A stretch of 64,000 bases of DNA from Flavihumibacter solisilvae (GCF_000814475.1 NZ_JSVC01000002.1:1-64000), one strand, 5' to 3'. Numbered from the stretch's first letter, positions 1-9,340 are shown. Translations and numbers: made by a program. The notes: generated by a model from the letters alone, not told the origin.

Positions 1-98
1 TTCACGCGATTGCCCTGAAACGCAAGCCTGCACTGCATTACAGGCTGGCCTTCGGTATTTCTACTATATTGTGTAAGCGGGATTTATGTTATCCACAA
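1..98. other. Unresolved left edge
   Basis: No gene can be supported here. One forward frame stays open from base 2 to a stop at 74-76 and could be the last codons of an upstream gene, but it has no recognisable motif. A 6-bp inverted repeat (AGCCTG/CAGGCT) lies near bases 24-45. It has no T-run on either strand, so a terminator call would be weak. Confidence 0.3.
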
Positions 99-407
99 TT
101 AGTGCACAACTTCCATTACGGAACGAAAAGCAATAAACCTGTCACCCCATATTTCATAGCTTTTTTTTCGCAGTGCCTCTGCAAAATCAGTGACATACCT
201 GTTGTATTCCTCCTTACCGGGTGCAGTGAACTGTGCAGCATATGTGGGCCCGTCTGATTCATCCACTTCCATCAGCCGCAACAGTCTCGAATTCTCGAAA
301 CACCCGGTCTGTATCATTTCCGGCATGTGAACTTCCTTCATCCATTGCAGCCATTCTTCGGTAATGGACCAGTCCACTTTTATCGTCACATTATAAATGA
401 ACTTCAC
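99..407 (-). CDS. DUF4286 family protein
   Basis: This is a 102-residue soluble protein matching the small DUF4286 family of Bacteroidota, whose members look like dimeric alpha-beta barrel proteins; no reaction is established. The N-terminus (MKFIYNVTIKVD) and the later IWGDRF segment are typical as I remember the family. The start codon is GTG at 405-407, four bases after the stop of the exonuclease III gene, so the two are probably one transcript with coupled translation. There is no signal peptide or membrane segment. Recognition is by sequence resemblance only. Confidence 0.8.
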   Translation of the reverse strand: MKFIYNVTIKVDWSITEEWLQWMKEVHMPEMIQTGCFENSRLLRLMEVDESDGPTYAAQFTAPGKEEYNRYVTDFAEALRKKSYEIWGDRFIAFRSVMEVVH

Positions 408-411
408 CGTT

Positions 412-1179
412 TTAATATTTTAGTTTGAGGTAAATAGGACAGTGGTCACTGTGCTTTACATCAGGATATATTTCTGCATCCACCAGCTGCGACTTCAGTT
501 CTTTCGTTACGTTGATGTAATCAATCCGCCATCCTTTGTTATTCAACCGCACACTCGGAAAACGCTGGCTCCACCAACTGTAACGATGCGGCTCAGGATG
601 AAATTCACGGAAGCTGTCCACCCATCCATTATCAAAGAATTTATCCAGCCAGGCACGTTCCTCAGGTAAAAATCCTGAAGATTTCTTGTTCCCTTTCGGA
701 TCATGAATGTCAATTTCCCGGTGCGCAATATTGTAATCGCCGCATACGATCAGTTTAGGCCTTTCCTTTCGCAACTGTTCTGTATAACCGAAAAACTCTT
801 CCAGCCACTGGTACTTGTATGTTTGCCTTTCGTCACCCGAAGTGCCCGAAGGAAAATATGCATTCACCAGGGTGATGTCACCGTAATCAGCCCTGATCAC
901 TCTTCCTTCCGCATCGCTCTGCATAAAACCATTTCCAAACTCCACACGATCCGGTTTCACCTTGCTGAAGATTGCCACGCCACTATATCCTTTCTTTTCG
1001 GCGGAATACCAGTAGTCCGTATATCCCAGGTCCTGGATAGCCTTAAAGTTTACACTGTCCTTATGAGCTTTGGTTTCCTGCAGGCAGATGATATCACCCG
1101 GATCAGATTTCAACCAGTCTGTCAGGCCTTTGTTCATGGCTGCTCTGATGCCATTCACGTTATAAGATATAATGCGCAT
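412..1179 (-). CDS. xth: Exodeoxyribonuclease III (ExoA/XthA)
   Basis: This enzyme cleaves DNA 5' of abasic sites and removes nucleotides from 3' ends in base-excision repair. The 255-residue protein has the complete endonuclease/exonuclease/phosphatase fold. Visible elements are the opening YNVNGIRAA, the metal-ligand glutamate in LQET (about E35), the GDYN motif, and the C-terminal HSDHCP with the catalytic Asp-His pair (D245, H246). I use the ATG at 1177-1179 because family members begin MRIISYN; another ATG four codons upstream (1191) is possible. A promoter-like TTG-N17-TAAATTTG lies upstream, inside the start of the divergent LOG gene. The DUF4286 gene follows after four bases. Confidence 0.95.
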   Translation of the reverse strand: MRIISYNVNGIRAAMNKGLTDWLKSDPGDIICLQETKAHKDSVNFKAIQDLGYTDYWYSAEKKGYSGVAIFSKVKPDRVEFGNGFMQSDAEGRVIRADYGDITLVNAYFPSGTSGDERQTYKYQWLEEFFGYTEQLRKERPKLIVCGDYNIAHREIDIHDPKGNKKSSGFLPEERAWLDKFFDNGWVDSFREFHPEPHRYSWWSQRFPSVRLNNKGWRIDYINVTKELKSQLVDAEIYPDVKHSDHCPIYLKLKY

Positions 1180-1215
1180 AACCCTTTTCATTAATTATAT
1201 TGTTACGGTTTTGAT

Positions 1216-1244
1216 CAAATTTATTGAAATGGCTTCGCAACAAC
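1216..1244 (-). promoter_or_regulatory. Bacteroidota-type promoter for exonuclease III
   Basis: Read on the minus strand, a TTG (1241-1243) is followed after 17 bases by TAAATTTG (1216-1223), a perfect match to the TAnnTTTG -7 box of the Bacteroidota primary sigma factor. It sits 37 bases before the chosen exonuclease III start and overlaps the first codons of the divergent LOG gene. Confidence 0.6.
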
Positions 1245-1960
1245 CCATAATTCCTCCCAAACAACACGTTTATCTTGAAGGTCCGAAACCCCGCACGTAT
1301 GAGTTGGTGTTCGCATTCCGCGTGTTCAAACAGTTTGTTAAAGGTTTTCGCTGCCTGCACTTCGTCGGACCCTGTATAACCGTTTTCGGATCGGCAAGGT
1401 TCAAAGACGAACATCCTTATTATGAACTGGCCCGCGAGTGTGGAAAGCGCATCGCCGGACTCGGTTTCACCACCATGACCGGAGGCGGGCCGGGTATTAT
1501 GGAAGCTGCAAACAGGGGCGCGTATGAAAACAACGGATATTCCGTAGGCTGTAACATCCAGCTTCCCTTTGAACAAAAGGCAAACCCCTACCTGCACAGA
1601 TCCATCACGTTCGAACATTTTTTTGTAAGGAAGGTTTTGCTCGTGAAATATTCCTATGCGTTTATAATTTTACCGGGTGGAGTGGGTACGATGGATGAAT
1701 TTTTTGAAACACTGACACTCGTGCAGACCGGAACCATCACCCAGTTCCCGATAGTGCTGATCGGTAAGGCCTATTACCAGCCCCTCATCGATTATATGCG
1801 GCTCATGGTTGAACAAAAGACAATCGGGGAACATGACCTCGACCTCGTATTGCTGACAGACAATATTGATGAAGCGATGGAACACATCAGCAAATACATC
1901 AAGACCAATTATGCGGTAAAACCTCGCAGAAAAAAATGGTGGTTCTTTGAGAAAAAATAA
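1229..1960 (+). CDS. LOG family (TIGR00730) protein
   Basis: This 243-residue Rossmann-fold protein belongs to the LOG family, whose characterised members are cytokinin-riboside 5'-monophosphate phosphoribohydrolases that hydrolyse nucleoside monophosphates to base and ribose phosphate. The GGGPGIMEA motif (residues 85-93) and the PGGVGTMDE motif (149-157) are both intact. The frame opens further upstream at 1172, but that would overlap the divergent exonuclease gene and its promoter, so the ATG at 1229 (MASQQP) is preferred. The C-terminus ends in a basic/aromatic run. The next gene starts eight bases later, which suggests cotranscription. The substrate here is unknown. Confidence 0.9.
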   Translation: MASQQPIIPPKQHVYLEGPKPRTYELVFAFRVFKQFVKGFRCLHFVGPCITVFGSARFKDEHPYYELARECGKRIAGLGFTTMTGGGPGIMEAANRGAYENNGYSVGCNIQLPFEQKANPYLHRSITFEHFFVRKVLLVKYSYAFIILPGGVGTMDEFFETLTLVQTGTITQFPIVLIGKAYYQPLIDYMRLMVEQKTIGEHDLDLVLLTDNIDEAMEHISKYIKTNYAVKPRRKKWWFFEKK

Positions 1961-1967
1961 TATAAGA

Positions 1968-2357
1968 ATGAAGATCGAACATATTGCCCTGTGGACTTAC
2001 AGGCTGGAAGAAATGAAAGCCTTCTATGAGAAATATTTCAATGCTGTTTCCAACGACCTGTATCATAACAGAAAAAAAGGATTCCGTTCCTTTTTCCTTT
2101 CGTTCGGCGATGGCGCCCGCCTGGAACTGATGCAGATGGAGGGCATCCCCCTCAACCGGAACAGTACTATAGAGCAGTACACGGGACTGATCCATTTTGC
2201 TATTTCAGTGAAATCAAGAGAAGAAGTTGATTCATTGACTGCGCGCCTGAAAGCCGATGGCTTTCCCCTGGTTGACGGCCCGCGGCAAACCGGCGACGGA
2301 TATTATGAATCTGTTATACTCGATCCTGATGGTAACCGGATTGAGATTACTGCTTAA
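1968..2357 (+). CDS. VOC family protein (glyoxalase/dioxygenase fold)
   Basis: This 129-residue protein has one complete vicinal-oxygen-chelate module pair, with a metal-ligand-like His near the start (MKIEHIALW), a central IHFAISV strand and the closing DPDGNRIEI segment with its typical glutamate. Such proteins are metal-dependent lyases, isomerases, dioxygenases or resistance proteins, and the sequence does not decide which. The ATG at 1968 lies eight bases after the LOG stop. An in-frame upstream start at 1947 would overlap the LOG gene and add residues that do not fit the fold. Confidence 0.85.
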   Translation: MKIEHIALWTYRLEEMKAFYEKYFNAVSNDLYHNRKKGFRSFFLSFGDGARLELMQMEGIPLNRNSTIEQYTGLIHFAISVKSREEVDSLTARLKADGFPLVDGPRQTGDGYYESVILDPDGNRIEITA

Positions 2358-2386
2358 ACCGTTAACTTGAGGACGATTAGCAAGAC

Positions 2387-3154
2387 TTGAGCGAAACTTT
2401 ACCCATATCGGAAACCTGCACAGCCTGTGGAAGCCGGATGGAACCTGAAGATATGGTTTGCCATCAGTGTGGCAGTCCGACAGTACCTGCCGAGGAGTGG
2501 GAGGGTGCCTATGAAAAGTACCGTACCCTGGTAGTGGTGTTTTTCAGCATCAACCTCTTTGTGTGCCTGATCTTCAATTTCTGGCCATTAGCAGGCGAAA
2601 CGCTCACTGGTCTCGTTGTTGTTGACTCCTTCCTTTTCATTTGTGCCATCATATTCGCCTGGGTAATACGCGACCAGATGAAACCATTACTCGAGTGGAA
2701 GAAGTTTGCCTGGTGGAAGCTTGCCTTACTGGTTGCTGTGGCAATTTTCAGTGCCATCGTAGTGAATTATGGTGTGAAGTGGATCAATCGAAGCGTGTTC
2801 GACCGCGAGCTATACTACTACTCTTCTTTCCGGCACCTGCCTTTCCCGAGATTTACAATGATAATGTTGATTGCATTTATCCCGGCATTTTCTGAGGAAC
2901 TGGCGTACAGGGGTGTAATTCAGGCAGGACTTCTTAAAATCATGCACAGCCGGCAGGCTGTGGTAATGACAGCCCTGATGTTTGCTATAATACACATGAG
3001 CATTATCTCGTTCTTCTGGCTGCTGCCCTTCGCCCTCTTCCTGGGTTATCTCCGGCAACGCGAAAAAACGATCTGGTACGGCATTGTAGTGCATTTTTGT
3101 TTTAATGCCACTACCTGCTTGCTGGAGCTTTACGAACTGGGCTTAATTGGTTGA
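2387..3154 (+). CDS. CPBP family intramembrane metalloprotease with N-terminal zinc ribbon
   Basis: This 255-residue membrane protein has the three CPBP/Abi (Rce1-like) protease motifs: EELAYRG, a histidine in the IIHMS segment, and HFCFNAT near the C-terminus. Several hydrophobic helices start near residue 45. Before them lies a four-cysteine zinc ribbon (CTAC about 11-14, CHQC about 25-28). The TTG at 2387 is taken as the start because the next in-frame ATG (about residue 18) would lose the first CxxC. CPBP proteins process prenylated proteins in eukaryotes and peptides in bacteria; no substrate is evident here. The gene converges on metH across a shared terminator. Confidence 0.88.
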   Translation: MSETLPISETCTACGSRMEPEDMVCHQCGSPTVPAEEWEGAYEKYRTLVVVFFSINLFVCLIFNFWPLAGETLTGLVVVDSFLFICAIIFAWVIRDQMKPLLEWKKFAWWKLALLVAVAIFSAIVVNYGVKWINRSVFDRELYYYSSFRHLPFPRFTMIMLIAFIPAFSEELAYRGVIQAGLLKIMHSRQAVVMTALMFAIIHMSIISFFWLLPFALFLGYLRQREKTIWYGIVVHFCFNATTCLLELYELGLIG

Positions 3155-3161
3155 GACAAAA

Positions 3162-3185
3162 AAGCGCAAAGATTTCTTTGCGCTT
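3162..3185. terminator. Bidirectional terminator between the CPBP gene and metH
   Basis: A perfect 10-bp inverted repeat, AAGCGCAAAG with CTTTGCGCTT, encloses a 4-base loop. An A-run precedes it on the plus strand. It lies between two convergent genes and can serve both. Confidence 0.8.
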
Positions 3186-3201
3186 AATGAGTCTTTCACT
3201 A

Positions 3202-5889
3202 TTAACTTTCTTCGATATTCGGCCTCAGCCACCTCGCAATCTCTTCTTCCTGCATTTCCTTACGGACAGCATAATCTGCCACCTGGTCCTCCTTGATTTT
3301 ACCCACGCCAAAGTACTGGCTCTGCGGATGGGCGAAAAACCAGCCACAGACAGATGCCGCCGGGTACATAGCCAGTGATTCGGTAAGGTGGATACCCGTA
3401 GTTTCTTCACCACCCAGGAGGTTGAACAACTTATATTTTTCGGTGTGGTCAGGGCAGGCAGGGTAACCAGGCGCCGGCCTGATGCCACTATATTCTTCCT
3501 TGATCAGTGCCTCGTTTGACAGCACTTCGTCTTTTGCGTATCCCCAGTAGTCCTTCCTTACCTGTTCATGAAGGTATTCTGCAAAAGCCTCGGCTAACCT
3601 GTCTGCCAGTGCCTGCAGCATGATCTTGTTGTAATCGTCATGCTTCTCTTCAAATCGTTTGATATGCGGCTCAATTCCTTTAATGGTTACACTGAAAGCA
3701 CCGATGTGGTCTTTCTTCCCGGTCGCTTCAGGTGCCACAAAATCTGCCAGCGAAAAGTTGGGCTGTCCTGGGGCTTTCTTGATCTGCTGCCGTAAAAAAG
3801 AAAGTCGGAGGTCTCCGGATCCTGTATTCACTTTCAGGTCATCGGCCCCGTTGCTGTTTGCTTCCCAGAACCCGATTACGCCCTGTGCCTCCAGCCACTT
3901 TTCGTCGATGATCTGCTGCAGCAATTCCTTCGCATCATTATACAATTTTGTGGCTTCTTTCCCGATCACTTCATCTTCCAGCAATTGAGGGAATCGTCCA
4001 CCCATTTCCCAGGCAATAAAAAACGGACCCCAGTCAATATATTTAGCGATAGCAGCCAGGTCTGCCTTTTCGAATACCCGCGTTCCGGTAAAAGTTGGTG
4101 CGGCAGGAACGGTGTTGTCCCAGTTGATCTGCACCCTGTTCTCACGCGCTTGCTGGATAGAAAGATATTGCTTGATCGTTTTTTTCTTGTTGAAGTCATC
4201 CCTCAGTTTCGAATATTCAGTGGAAGTATCGCCGAGGAACTTCGATTTCTGTTCACCCAGTAACGACCCTGCAACAGTTACACTGCGTGATGCGTCCAGT
4301 ACGTGAACAACACCATTGTCATATTGAGGTGCAATCTTTACCGCAGTGTGCATCCTGCTGGTAGTAGCTCCGCCGATTAACAGTGGCTGCTTCATGTTGC
4401 GGCGCTTCATTTCGTGGGCAACGTGAACCATTTCGTCGAGCGACGGTGTAATGAGTCCGCTCAGGCCTACAATGTCAACATTCTCCTTCTGTGCAACATC
4501 AAGGATCTTGTCCGCAGGCACCATTACGCCAAGGTCAATGATCTCGTAACCGTTACATCCCAGCACCACGCCAACGATATTCTTGCCGATATCATGAACA
4601 TCACCTTTTACTGTTGCCAGCAACACTTTCGAAACCGATCCCTGTTGTGCATCGGGATTATTTTTCTTTTCCTCTTCAATGAACGGTGTTAGCCAGGCCA
4701 CACTTTTTTTCATTACCCTTGCGCTCTTCACCACTTGTGGAAGGAACATTTTACCCGCACCAAACAGGTCACCTACCACATTCATTCCGTCCATCAGTGG
4801 ACCTTCAATTACATCGAGCGGACGAGGGTATTTTTTCCTCGCTTCCTCAGTGTCTTCATCGATATGGTCCGTGATACCGTTGATGAGCGAATGCGTAAGC
4901 CTTGCCTCAACTGGTTCATGCCGCCACGATTCATCCTTTATGATTTCCTTGCCTTTCGCTTTGACCGTTTCGGCAAATGCGATCAGCTTTTCGGTAGCCT
5001 CGTTATTTTCATTGTTTCTGTTCAGGATTACGTCTTCGCACAGCTTCCGGAGTTCCGGTTCAATTTCATCGTAAACAACAAGCTGGCCGGCGTTGACAAT
5101 CCCCATATCCATTCCGGCCTTGATGGCATAATAAAGAAATACGCTGTGCATGGCCTCGCGCACATGGTCATTGCCCCTGAAAGAGAACGAAAGATTGCTG
5201 ACACCACCGCTGATTTTTGCAAGTGGCATGCGCGATTTAATGATGCGGGTTGCTTCAATGAAGTCAACAGCATAGTTATTATGTTCTTCAAGCCCGGTCG
5301 CAATGGCGAAGATATTGGGGTCGAAAATGATATCCTGCGGGTCGAAACCTACCTCTTCAGTCAGAATCTCATATGCACGCGTGCAGATGTCGATCCGGCG
5401 TTGAAGCGTGTCTGCCTGTCCTTTTTCATCAAAAGCCATTACTACAACAGCTGCACCGAACAGCTTGCAGATATTCGCTTCCCGTTTGAACTTCTCTTCG
5501 CCTTCCTTCATGGAGATCGAGTTCACAATGCACTTGCCCTGCACGCATTTCAATCCTGCAACAATGATGTCGAACTTCGATGAGTCGATCATAATGGGAA
5601 TTCGCGCGATATCCGGTTCACTCTGCACGAGATTGAGAAAGGTTGTCATTGCCTGCACGCCGTCGAGCAGGGCATCATCCATGTTCACATCAATTACCTG
5701 TGCACCGCTTTCAACCTGCTGGCGGGCAACAGAAAGCGCTTCTTCATATTTGTTCTCTTTGACGAGACGGGCAAATTTTTTCGAGCCGGTAACATTCGTT
5801 CTTTCTCCTATGTTCAGGAAATTGGTTTCCGGTCTAACAATCAGTGGCTCAAGTCCGGATAGTCGAAGATATGGTCTGATGGTGCTCAT
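3202..5889 (-). CDS. metH: Methionine synthase, folate-, cobalamin- and activation-domain part
   Basis: This 895-residue cytoplasmic protein is the C-terminal three quarters of cobalamin-dependent methionine synthase, which moves a methyl group from 5-methyltetrahydrofolate via cobalamin to homocysteine. It opens with the pterin-binding domain ([13 protein letters not shown], then VIDVNMDD). The B12 cap and Rossmann domains follow, with DVHDIGKN (axial ligand H432) and [10 protein letters not shown]. The reactivation domain closes the protein, with [15 protein letters not shown]. The homocysteine/zinc module is absent and is encoded by the gene just upstream; start and stop overlap as TAATG at 5887-5891. 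Both chains are needed for activity, presumably as a complex. Confidence 0.95.
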   Translation of the reverse strand: MSTIRPYLRLSGLEPLIVRPETNFLNIGERTNVTGSKKFARLVKENKYEEALSVARQQVESGAQVIDVNMDDALLDGVQAMTTFLNLVQSEPDIARIPIMIDSSKFDIIVAGLKCVQGKCIVNSISMKEGEEKFKREANICKLFGAAVVVMAFDEKGQADTLQRRIDICTRAYEILTEEVGFDPQDIIFDPNIFAIATGLEEHNNYAVDFIEATRIIKSRMPLAKISGGVSNLSFSFRGNDHVREAMHSVFLYYAIKAGMDMGIVNAGQLVVYDEIEPELRKLCEDVILNRNNENNEATEKLIAFAETVKAKGKEIIKDESWRHEPVEARLTHSLINGITDHIDEDTEEARKKYPRPLDVIEGPLMDGMNVVGDLFGAGKMFLPQVVKSARVMKKSVAWLTPFIEEEKKNNPDAQQGSVSKVLLATVKGDVHDIGKNIVGVVLGCNGYEIIDLGVMVPADKILDVAQKENVDIVGLSGLITPSLDEMVHVAHEMKRRNMKQPLLIGGATTSRMHTAVKIAPQYDNGVVHVLDASRSVTVAGSLLGEQKSKFLGDTSTEYSKLRDDFNKKKTIKQYLSIQQARENRVQINWDNTVPAAPTFTGTRVFEKADLAAIAKYIDWGPFFIAWEMGGRFPQLLEDEVIGKEATKLYNDAKELLQQIIDEKWLEAQGVIGFWEANSNGADDLKVNTGSGDLRLSFLRQQIKKAPGQPNFSLADFVAPEATGKKDHIGAFSVTIKGIEPHIKRFEEKHDDYNKIMLQALADRLAEAFAEYLHEQVRKDYWGYAKDEVLSNEALIKEEYSGIRPAPGYPACPDHTEKYKLFNLLGGEETTGIHLTESLAMYPAASVCGWFFAHPQSQYFGVGKIKEDQVADYAVRKEMQEEEIARWLRPNIEES

Positions 5890-6905
5890 TATGCTGATAT
5901 TGGTTCCATTACAGGCAGGCGCCTGGGTTGAAATTGTTTAACATGTTCCGCAATATGGCGGATATGGTCAGGTGTAGTTCCGCAGCAACCGCCAACGATA
6001 TTGACAAAACCTTCTTTCGCCCAGTCTTCGAGGAAGTGAGCTGTTTGTTCCGGTTGCTCATCATATTCACCCATCGCGTTGGGAAGTCCCGCGTTGGGGT
6101 ATGCGGAAGTATAGCATGATGCTATCTGGCTAAGCTCTTCAATATGACTGCGCATATCTGCGGCTCCGAGCGCGCAGTTCAATCCCACACTCAATGGTCT
6201 TGCGTGCATTACGGAAATATAAAAAGCTTCCAGTGTCTGCCCGCTCAGCGTTCTTCCCGATGCATCGGTGATCGTTCCGCTGATCATGATGGGCAGTTCT
6301 TTTTTGCCCGATTCTTCGAAGAATTTCTTGATCGCAAATATTGCGGCCTTTGCATTAAGCGTGTCGAAGATGGTTTCTACCAGGATCAGGTCAACACCGC
6401 CTTCAACCAGTCCGCTCACCTGTTCCTGGTAAGCGGCAACCGCATCATCCCATGACAGTGCCCGGAATCCCGGGTTATTAACGTCGGGTGAAAGGCTCAG
6501 GGTTTTATTGAGGGGACCGATTGCTCCTGCAACGAAGCGGGGTTTTTCCGGTGTTTTTTTTGTGAATTCATCAGCAGCCTTCTTCGCTATAAGTGCCGCC
6601 TCATAATTGATCTCATAGGCGAGATGCTGCATATTGTAGTCAGCCAGGCTCACCTGCTGCGAATTAAAAGTATTTGTCTCAATGATGTCAGCACCGGCTT
6701 CGAGGTATTCGCGGTGAATGCCTCCGATGATGGAAGGCTGAGTAAGGCATAACAGGTCATTGTTACCCTTCAGATCGGAAGGCCAGTCGCGGAAACGTTC
6801 TCCCCGGTAATCTTCCTCCTTTAAATGATGACGCTGGATCATGGTGCCCATAGCGCCGTCGATAATGAGAATTCGTTGATCGAGAAGCGAGCGGATATCA
6901 GTCAT
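5889..6905 (-). CDS. metH: Methionine synthase, homocysteine-binding part
   Basis: This 338-residue protein is the homocysteine S-methyltransferase TIM-barrel module of MetH as a stand-alone chain. The zinc ligands are visible: Cys in GLNCALG (C244) and the pair in GGCCGTTP (C307/C308). The N-terminal [12 protein letters not shown] is typical. It lacks pterin and cobalamin domains, which the overlapping downstream gene provides. Splitting MetH in this way is, to my knowledge, common in Bacteroidota. The ATG at 6903-6905 follows a structured leader of about 165 bases with its own promoter, so methionine, SAM or B12 control is plausible but unproven. Confidence 0.95.
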   Translation of the reverse strand: MTDIRSLLDQRILIIDGAMGTMIQRHHLKEEDYRGERFRDWPSDLKGNNDLLCLTQPSIIGGIHREYLEAGADIIETNTFNSQQVSLADYNMQHLAYEINYEAALIAKKAADEFTKKTPEKPRFVAGAIGPLNKTLSLSPDVNNPGFRALSWDDAVAAYQEQVSGLVEGGVDLILVETIFDTLNAKAAIFAIKKFFEESGKKELPIMISGTITDASGRTLSGQTLEAFYISVMHARPLSVGLNCALGAADMRSHIEELSQIASCYTSAYPNAGLPNAMGEYDEQPEQTAHFLEDWAKEGFVNIVGGCCGTTPDHIRHIAEHVKQFQPRRLPVMEPISA

Positions 6906-7070
6906 AAAAAAGTGAATAAGTGAATAAGACTTATTTCAGCAGGTGGCAGTCGGAATTGAACGGTAAACGCGTGGAAGCCTTGTAGTGAAGTTCCCCGGGC
7001 GTTTATTAGTTCTGTTTACCAGGCTGCAATCTGCTGGTGACAGGCCGAACAATAAACAAATCCGCCTGTG
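6906..7070 (-). promoter_or_regulatory. Structured 5' leader of the split metH operon
   Basis: On the minus strand the leader can form several helices: ACAGGC/GCCTGT (7064-7069 with 7040-7045), an enclosing stem 7031-7036 with 6937-6942, and inside it two mutually exclusive stems, 7014-7020 with 6962-6968 (7 bp) or 6999-7005 with 6964-6970 (7 bp). The second can stack on GGAA/TTCC (6973-6976 with 6991-6994). A tandem repeat of 8 bases (6911-6926) lies just before the start codon. Such alternatives resemble a translational riboswitch. I do not recognise a SAM-I, SAM-II, SAH or cobalamin consensus. Confidence 0.45.
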
Positions 7071-7076
7071 CATTTG

Positions 7077-7084
7077 CAAATATA
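7077..7084 (-). promoter_or_regulatory. -7 box TATATTTG for metH
   Basis: TATATTTG on the minus strand matches TAnnTTTG and lies 10 bases after the end of recR. It would give metH its own transcript with a leader of about 165 bases. A TTTG occurs only 11 bases upstream, which is shorter than the usual -33 spacing. Confidence 0.45.
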
Positions 7085-7094
7085 ACGAATAGTA

Positions 7095-7709
7095 TCAAAC
7101 CTTCAGTTGATCAACAGGCATGCGGTGCTGCAGGCTGCGGGCCAGTGTCATCTCGTCGGCATATTCCAGTTCTCCGCCGAAAGAAATGCCCCTGGCGATT
7201 GTCGTGAACCGGATCTCTGACGGTTGCAGCTTTTTCTGAATGTAATAAATGGTGGTATCGCCCTGGATGGTTGGATTAAGGGCAAAAATGATCTCTTTGA
7301 TGTCGCCGGTTCGTGTACGTTCAATAAGCTGGTCGATATACAACTGGTCGGGACCTACACCATCAAGGGGAGAAATAATACCTCCGAGTACGTGATAAGT
7401 ACCATTATACTGCTGAGTGCTTTCAATGGCGATCACATCGCGGATGGATTCGACAACGCAGATCATTTCCTGTTTGCGCATAGGGTTGGAGCAGATACTG
7501 CAAAGAAGAGAATCGGAAATATTGAAACAACGCTGGCAAAAATGTGTGTCGGTCCGCATATGCACCATCGATTCCGCGAAGGCTCTCACCTTATCGGGGT
7601 CCTGTTTCAACAGGTGAAGAACAAGACGCAGTGCCGTTTTTTTGCCGATTCCCGGTAGTTTGCTGAATTCAGCGACAGCCTGTTCCAATAAGGCGGATGG
7701 TAGTTGCAT
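7095..7709 (-). CDS. recR: Recombination protein RecR
   Basis: RecR acts with RecF and RecO to load RecA on gapped single-stranded DNA. The 204-residue protein has full family length. It shows the helix-hairpin-helix segment (LPGIGKKTALRLVLHLL, about 18-34), a four-cysteine zinc finger (C58, C61, C70, C73) and the Toprim domain beginning near ICVVES, followed by a Walker-like C-terminus with RGISFGGELEYAD. The start fits the family. A promoter (TTG-N19-TAACTTTG) ends only four bases before the ATG, so the mRNA may have no 5' leader. Confidence 0.97.
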   Translation of the reverse strand: MQLPSALLEQAVAEFSKLPGIGKKTALRLVLHLLKQDPDKVRAFAESMVHMRTDTHFCQRCFNISDSLLCSICSNPMRKQEMICVVESIRDVIAIESTQQYNGTYHVLGGIISPLDGVGPDQLYIDQLIERTRTGDIKEIIFALNPTIQGDTTIYYIQKKLQPSEIRFTTIARGISFGGELEYADEMTLARSLQHRMPVDQLKV

Positions 7710-7713
7710 TTGG

Positions 7714-7744
7714 CAAAGTTAAAAGCATTCACTTATGTTGCAAC
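7714..7744 (-). promoter_or_regulatory. Promoter of recR, apparently leaderless
   Basis: On the minus strand TTG (7741-7743), a 19-base spacer and TAACTTTG (7714-7721) form a good Bacteroidota promoter. The -7 box is separated from the recR ATG by only CCAA, which would place transcription start on or next to the start codon. Confidence 0.55.
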
Positions 7745-7759
7745 CGCTTAAACCAGCTG

Positions 7760-9196
7760 TCAGAGGTTAATTTCTATTTCGTTATCCCAGTTCGCCTTGA
7801 TATTGATCTTTTTTCCCAATGCCTGGACGCGTTCGGGCTGGCGCTTTTCGCCAAAGAATTTACCATAATCCCACTTGCCATTCCGGTTATCATCATACAG
7901 GATGCGCAGGTCGAACTCAGCCGGACGGAACCGGCGGATATTCAGCTCACGACCGGTGATCGGGTAACTGAATTTCACTTCATCATTCTGCACCAGCTGC
8001 AGCACTCGACTGCTGATGGTGTCCAGATTGTTGAAGCGGAACCTGATACTGCCATAGTCAACATCCCGCATTGTATGGAAATTCAGAGTATCGTTTCTCA
8101 GCGTGCTTTTGCCTGCGCTGTCGGTTGCCATGCTCTTTTCTGAGATAAGATTGAACTCTCGGTCGAGTGGCCAGTTGAAACGGAGTGTAAGAATTTTGTC
8201 GGTAGTGTCGCGCTCCAGCTGGTATTTCAGCCGCGCGAATTTCTCATCGGTAAGGATGAGCTTGGTAGAGTCAAAGGTTTTTAATGGCGAAGGGAAATTC
8301 AGGATCAGGGGTATCAATATATCCTGCTGGCCATTTTCCAGGTTCGAACCAAAACGAAGCCGACGATCCTGCTCGGTTTCATCGTCCTTCCTTTTCCTTT
8401 CGGCAGGGGCCGTTTCCTTTGTTGTCTTAGGCTTTTTTGGCGGCTCCGGCTCGGCGTACGCGTACAGGGTGATTGGGCGTGTTTCCTCAGTCCCGATTAT
8501 GACAGAATCAGAGGCAAAGGCAAATAGCTGTTGGGGCGACATGTATCGCTTACTCCCGCCTTCATCCTTTACGGCATACAGCCTGTAAGTACCGGCAGCA
8601 ATGTTGCGGAAACGGAACCTGCCGGATGTGTCGACCCTCGTATAATATCGGGGTTTATCTTTTACCACCGCCGAATCCCTCATATCGGAATAGAGCATGG
8701 CAATGAGTGTGCTGTCTGCCTTTCCGGTTTGTGCGATCAGCACCCTTCCGCGGTATTCGATTGAATCGAGGTATGTCCCGGTTGAAAAAATGTATCGGAA
8801 GTCTTTAAGTGGATTGCTTTCATTCACATCGCGGATCGCCTTGCCGAATTCAAACACATATGTCGTGTTAGGTTGAAGGGTATCCTTGATACGGACCGTT
8901 ACCGTTTTGAGCCTGGATTCAACAATGGGAGTGCTCTTGGGAGTGGGAGACACAAGCAGGTTCTCCTGGATCTGATCCAGTTCGACATATTCATCGAAGG
9001 TAAAAACGACCCGCTTTTCCTTGAAGTTCAGTGTGGAGTCCTTTGGACTGATGTTAACCACCCGCGGTGCGAGCGTATCCTTGGGGCCTCCCAATGGTGG
9101 AATAATATTGGCGCAGCTTTCTAGGATAACCGATGCAAATGCCGACAGCAACAGCATTCCGATAACAACAGGTAAAACAGGTTTCGCCGGCCTCAT
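7760..9196 (-). CDS. Ig-like domain-containing lipoprotein
   Basis: This 478-residue exported protein starts with a hydrophobic signal and a lipobox-like ILESC, so it is probably a lipoprotein. Next come the ANIIPPLGGPKD segment and an SbsA-type bacterial Ig-like (Big_5) domain, seen as VVNISPKDSTLNF and VFTFDEYVELD. The middle holds a second beta-rich domain (FRFRNIAAGTYRLYAVKDEGG) resembling a Cna-B/transthyretin module, then a charged linker rich in Lys, Pro and Glu (about 250-275). This architecture is widespread in Bacteroidota and its role is unknown; cell-envelope location is inferred. The gene lies downstream of a strong hairpin that separates it from the TPR gene. Confidence 0.8.
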   Translation of the reverse strand: MRPAKPVLPVVIGMLLLSAFASVILESCANIIPPLGGPKDTLAPRVVNISPKDSTLNFKEKRVVFTFDEYVELDQIQENLLVSPTPKSTPIVESRLKTVTVRIKDTLQPNTTYVFEFGKAIRDVNESNPLKDFRYIFSTGTYLDSIEYRGRVLIAQTGKADSTLIAMLYSDMRDSAVVKDKPRYYTRVDTSGRFRFRNIAAGTYRLYAVKDEGGSKRYMSPQQLFAFASDSVIIGTEETRPITLYAYAEPEPPKKPKTTKETAPAERKRKDDETEQDRRLRFGSNLENGQQDILIPLILNFPSPLKTFDSTKLILTDEKFARLKYQLERDTTDKILTLRFNWPLDREFNLISEKSMATDSAGKSTLRNDTLNFHTMRDVDYGSIRFRFNNLDTISSRVLQLVQNDEVKFSYPITGRELNIRRFRPAEFDLRILYDDNRNGKWDYGKFFGEKRQPERVQALGKKINIKANWDNEIEINL

Positions 9197-9276
9197 GGAT
9201 CTCGTCGTTTAGTGATTGATTTTCAGGGTGCAAACTAATTAAAAAGTGAAAAGTGAAAAGTCAAAATTCAAAATAG

Positions 9277-9308
9277 AAAACCCGCGGGTGTACTATTCCG
9301 CGGGTTTT
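9277..9308. terminator. Terminator after the TPR gene
   Basis: AAAACCCGCGG (9277-9287) and CCGCGGGTTTT (9298-9308) form an 11-bp hairpin with a 10-base loop and a U-tract on either strand. It ends transcription of the TPR gene before the Ig-like lipoprotein gene. Confidence 0.85.
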
Positions 9309-9340
9309 AACTTTTTGATTTTCAATTTCGACCAGGCGAA

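Noticed and set aside
89-97. Perfect DnaA box TTATCCACA, possible replication origin
   Set aside because: It is a single box with no second copy nearby, no AT-rich unwinding region and no dnaA or dnaN gene in the window, so chance is the simplest explanation.
1172-1228. Longer start for the LOG-family protein
   Set aside because: It would overlap the divergent exonuclease III gene and add residues not typical of the family.
4735-5583. A 282-codon open frame on the plus strand inside metH
   Set aside because: It is antisense to conserved pterin- and cobalamin-domain coding sequence and resembles nothing known.
6906-7070. metH leader as a classical cobalamin or SAM-I riboswitch
   Set aside because: I looked for the B12 box and for the SAM-I core and could not align either, so only an unclassified structured leader is reported.
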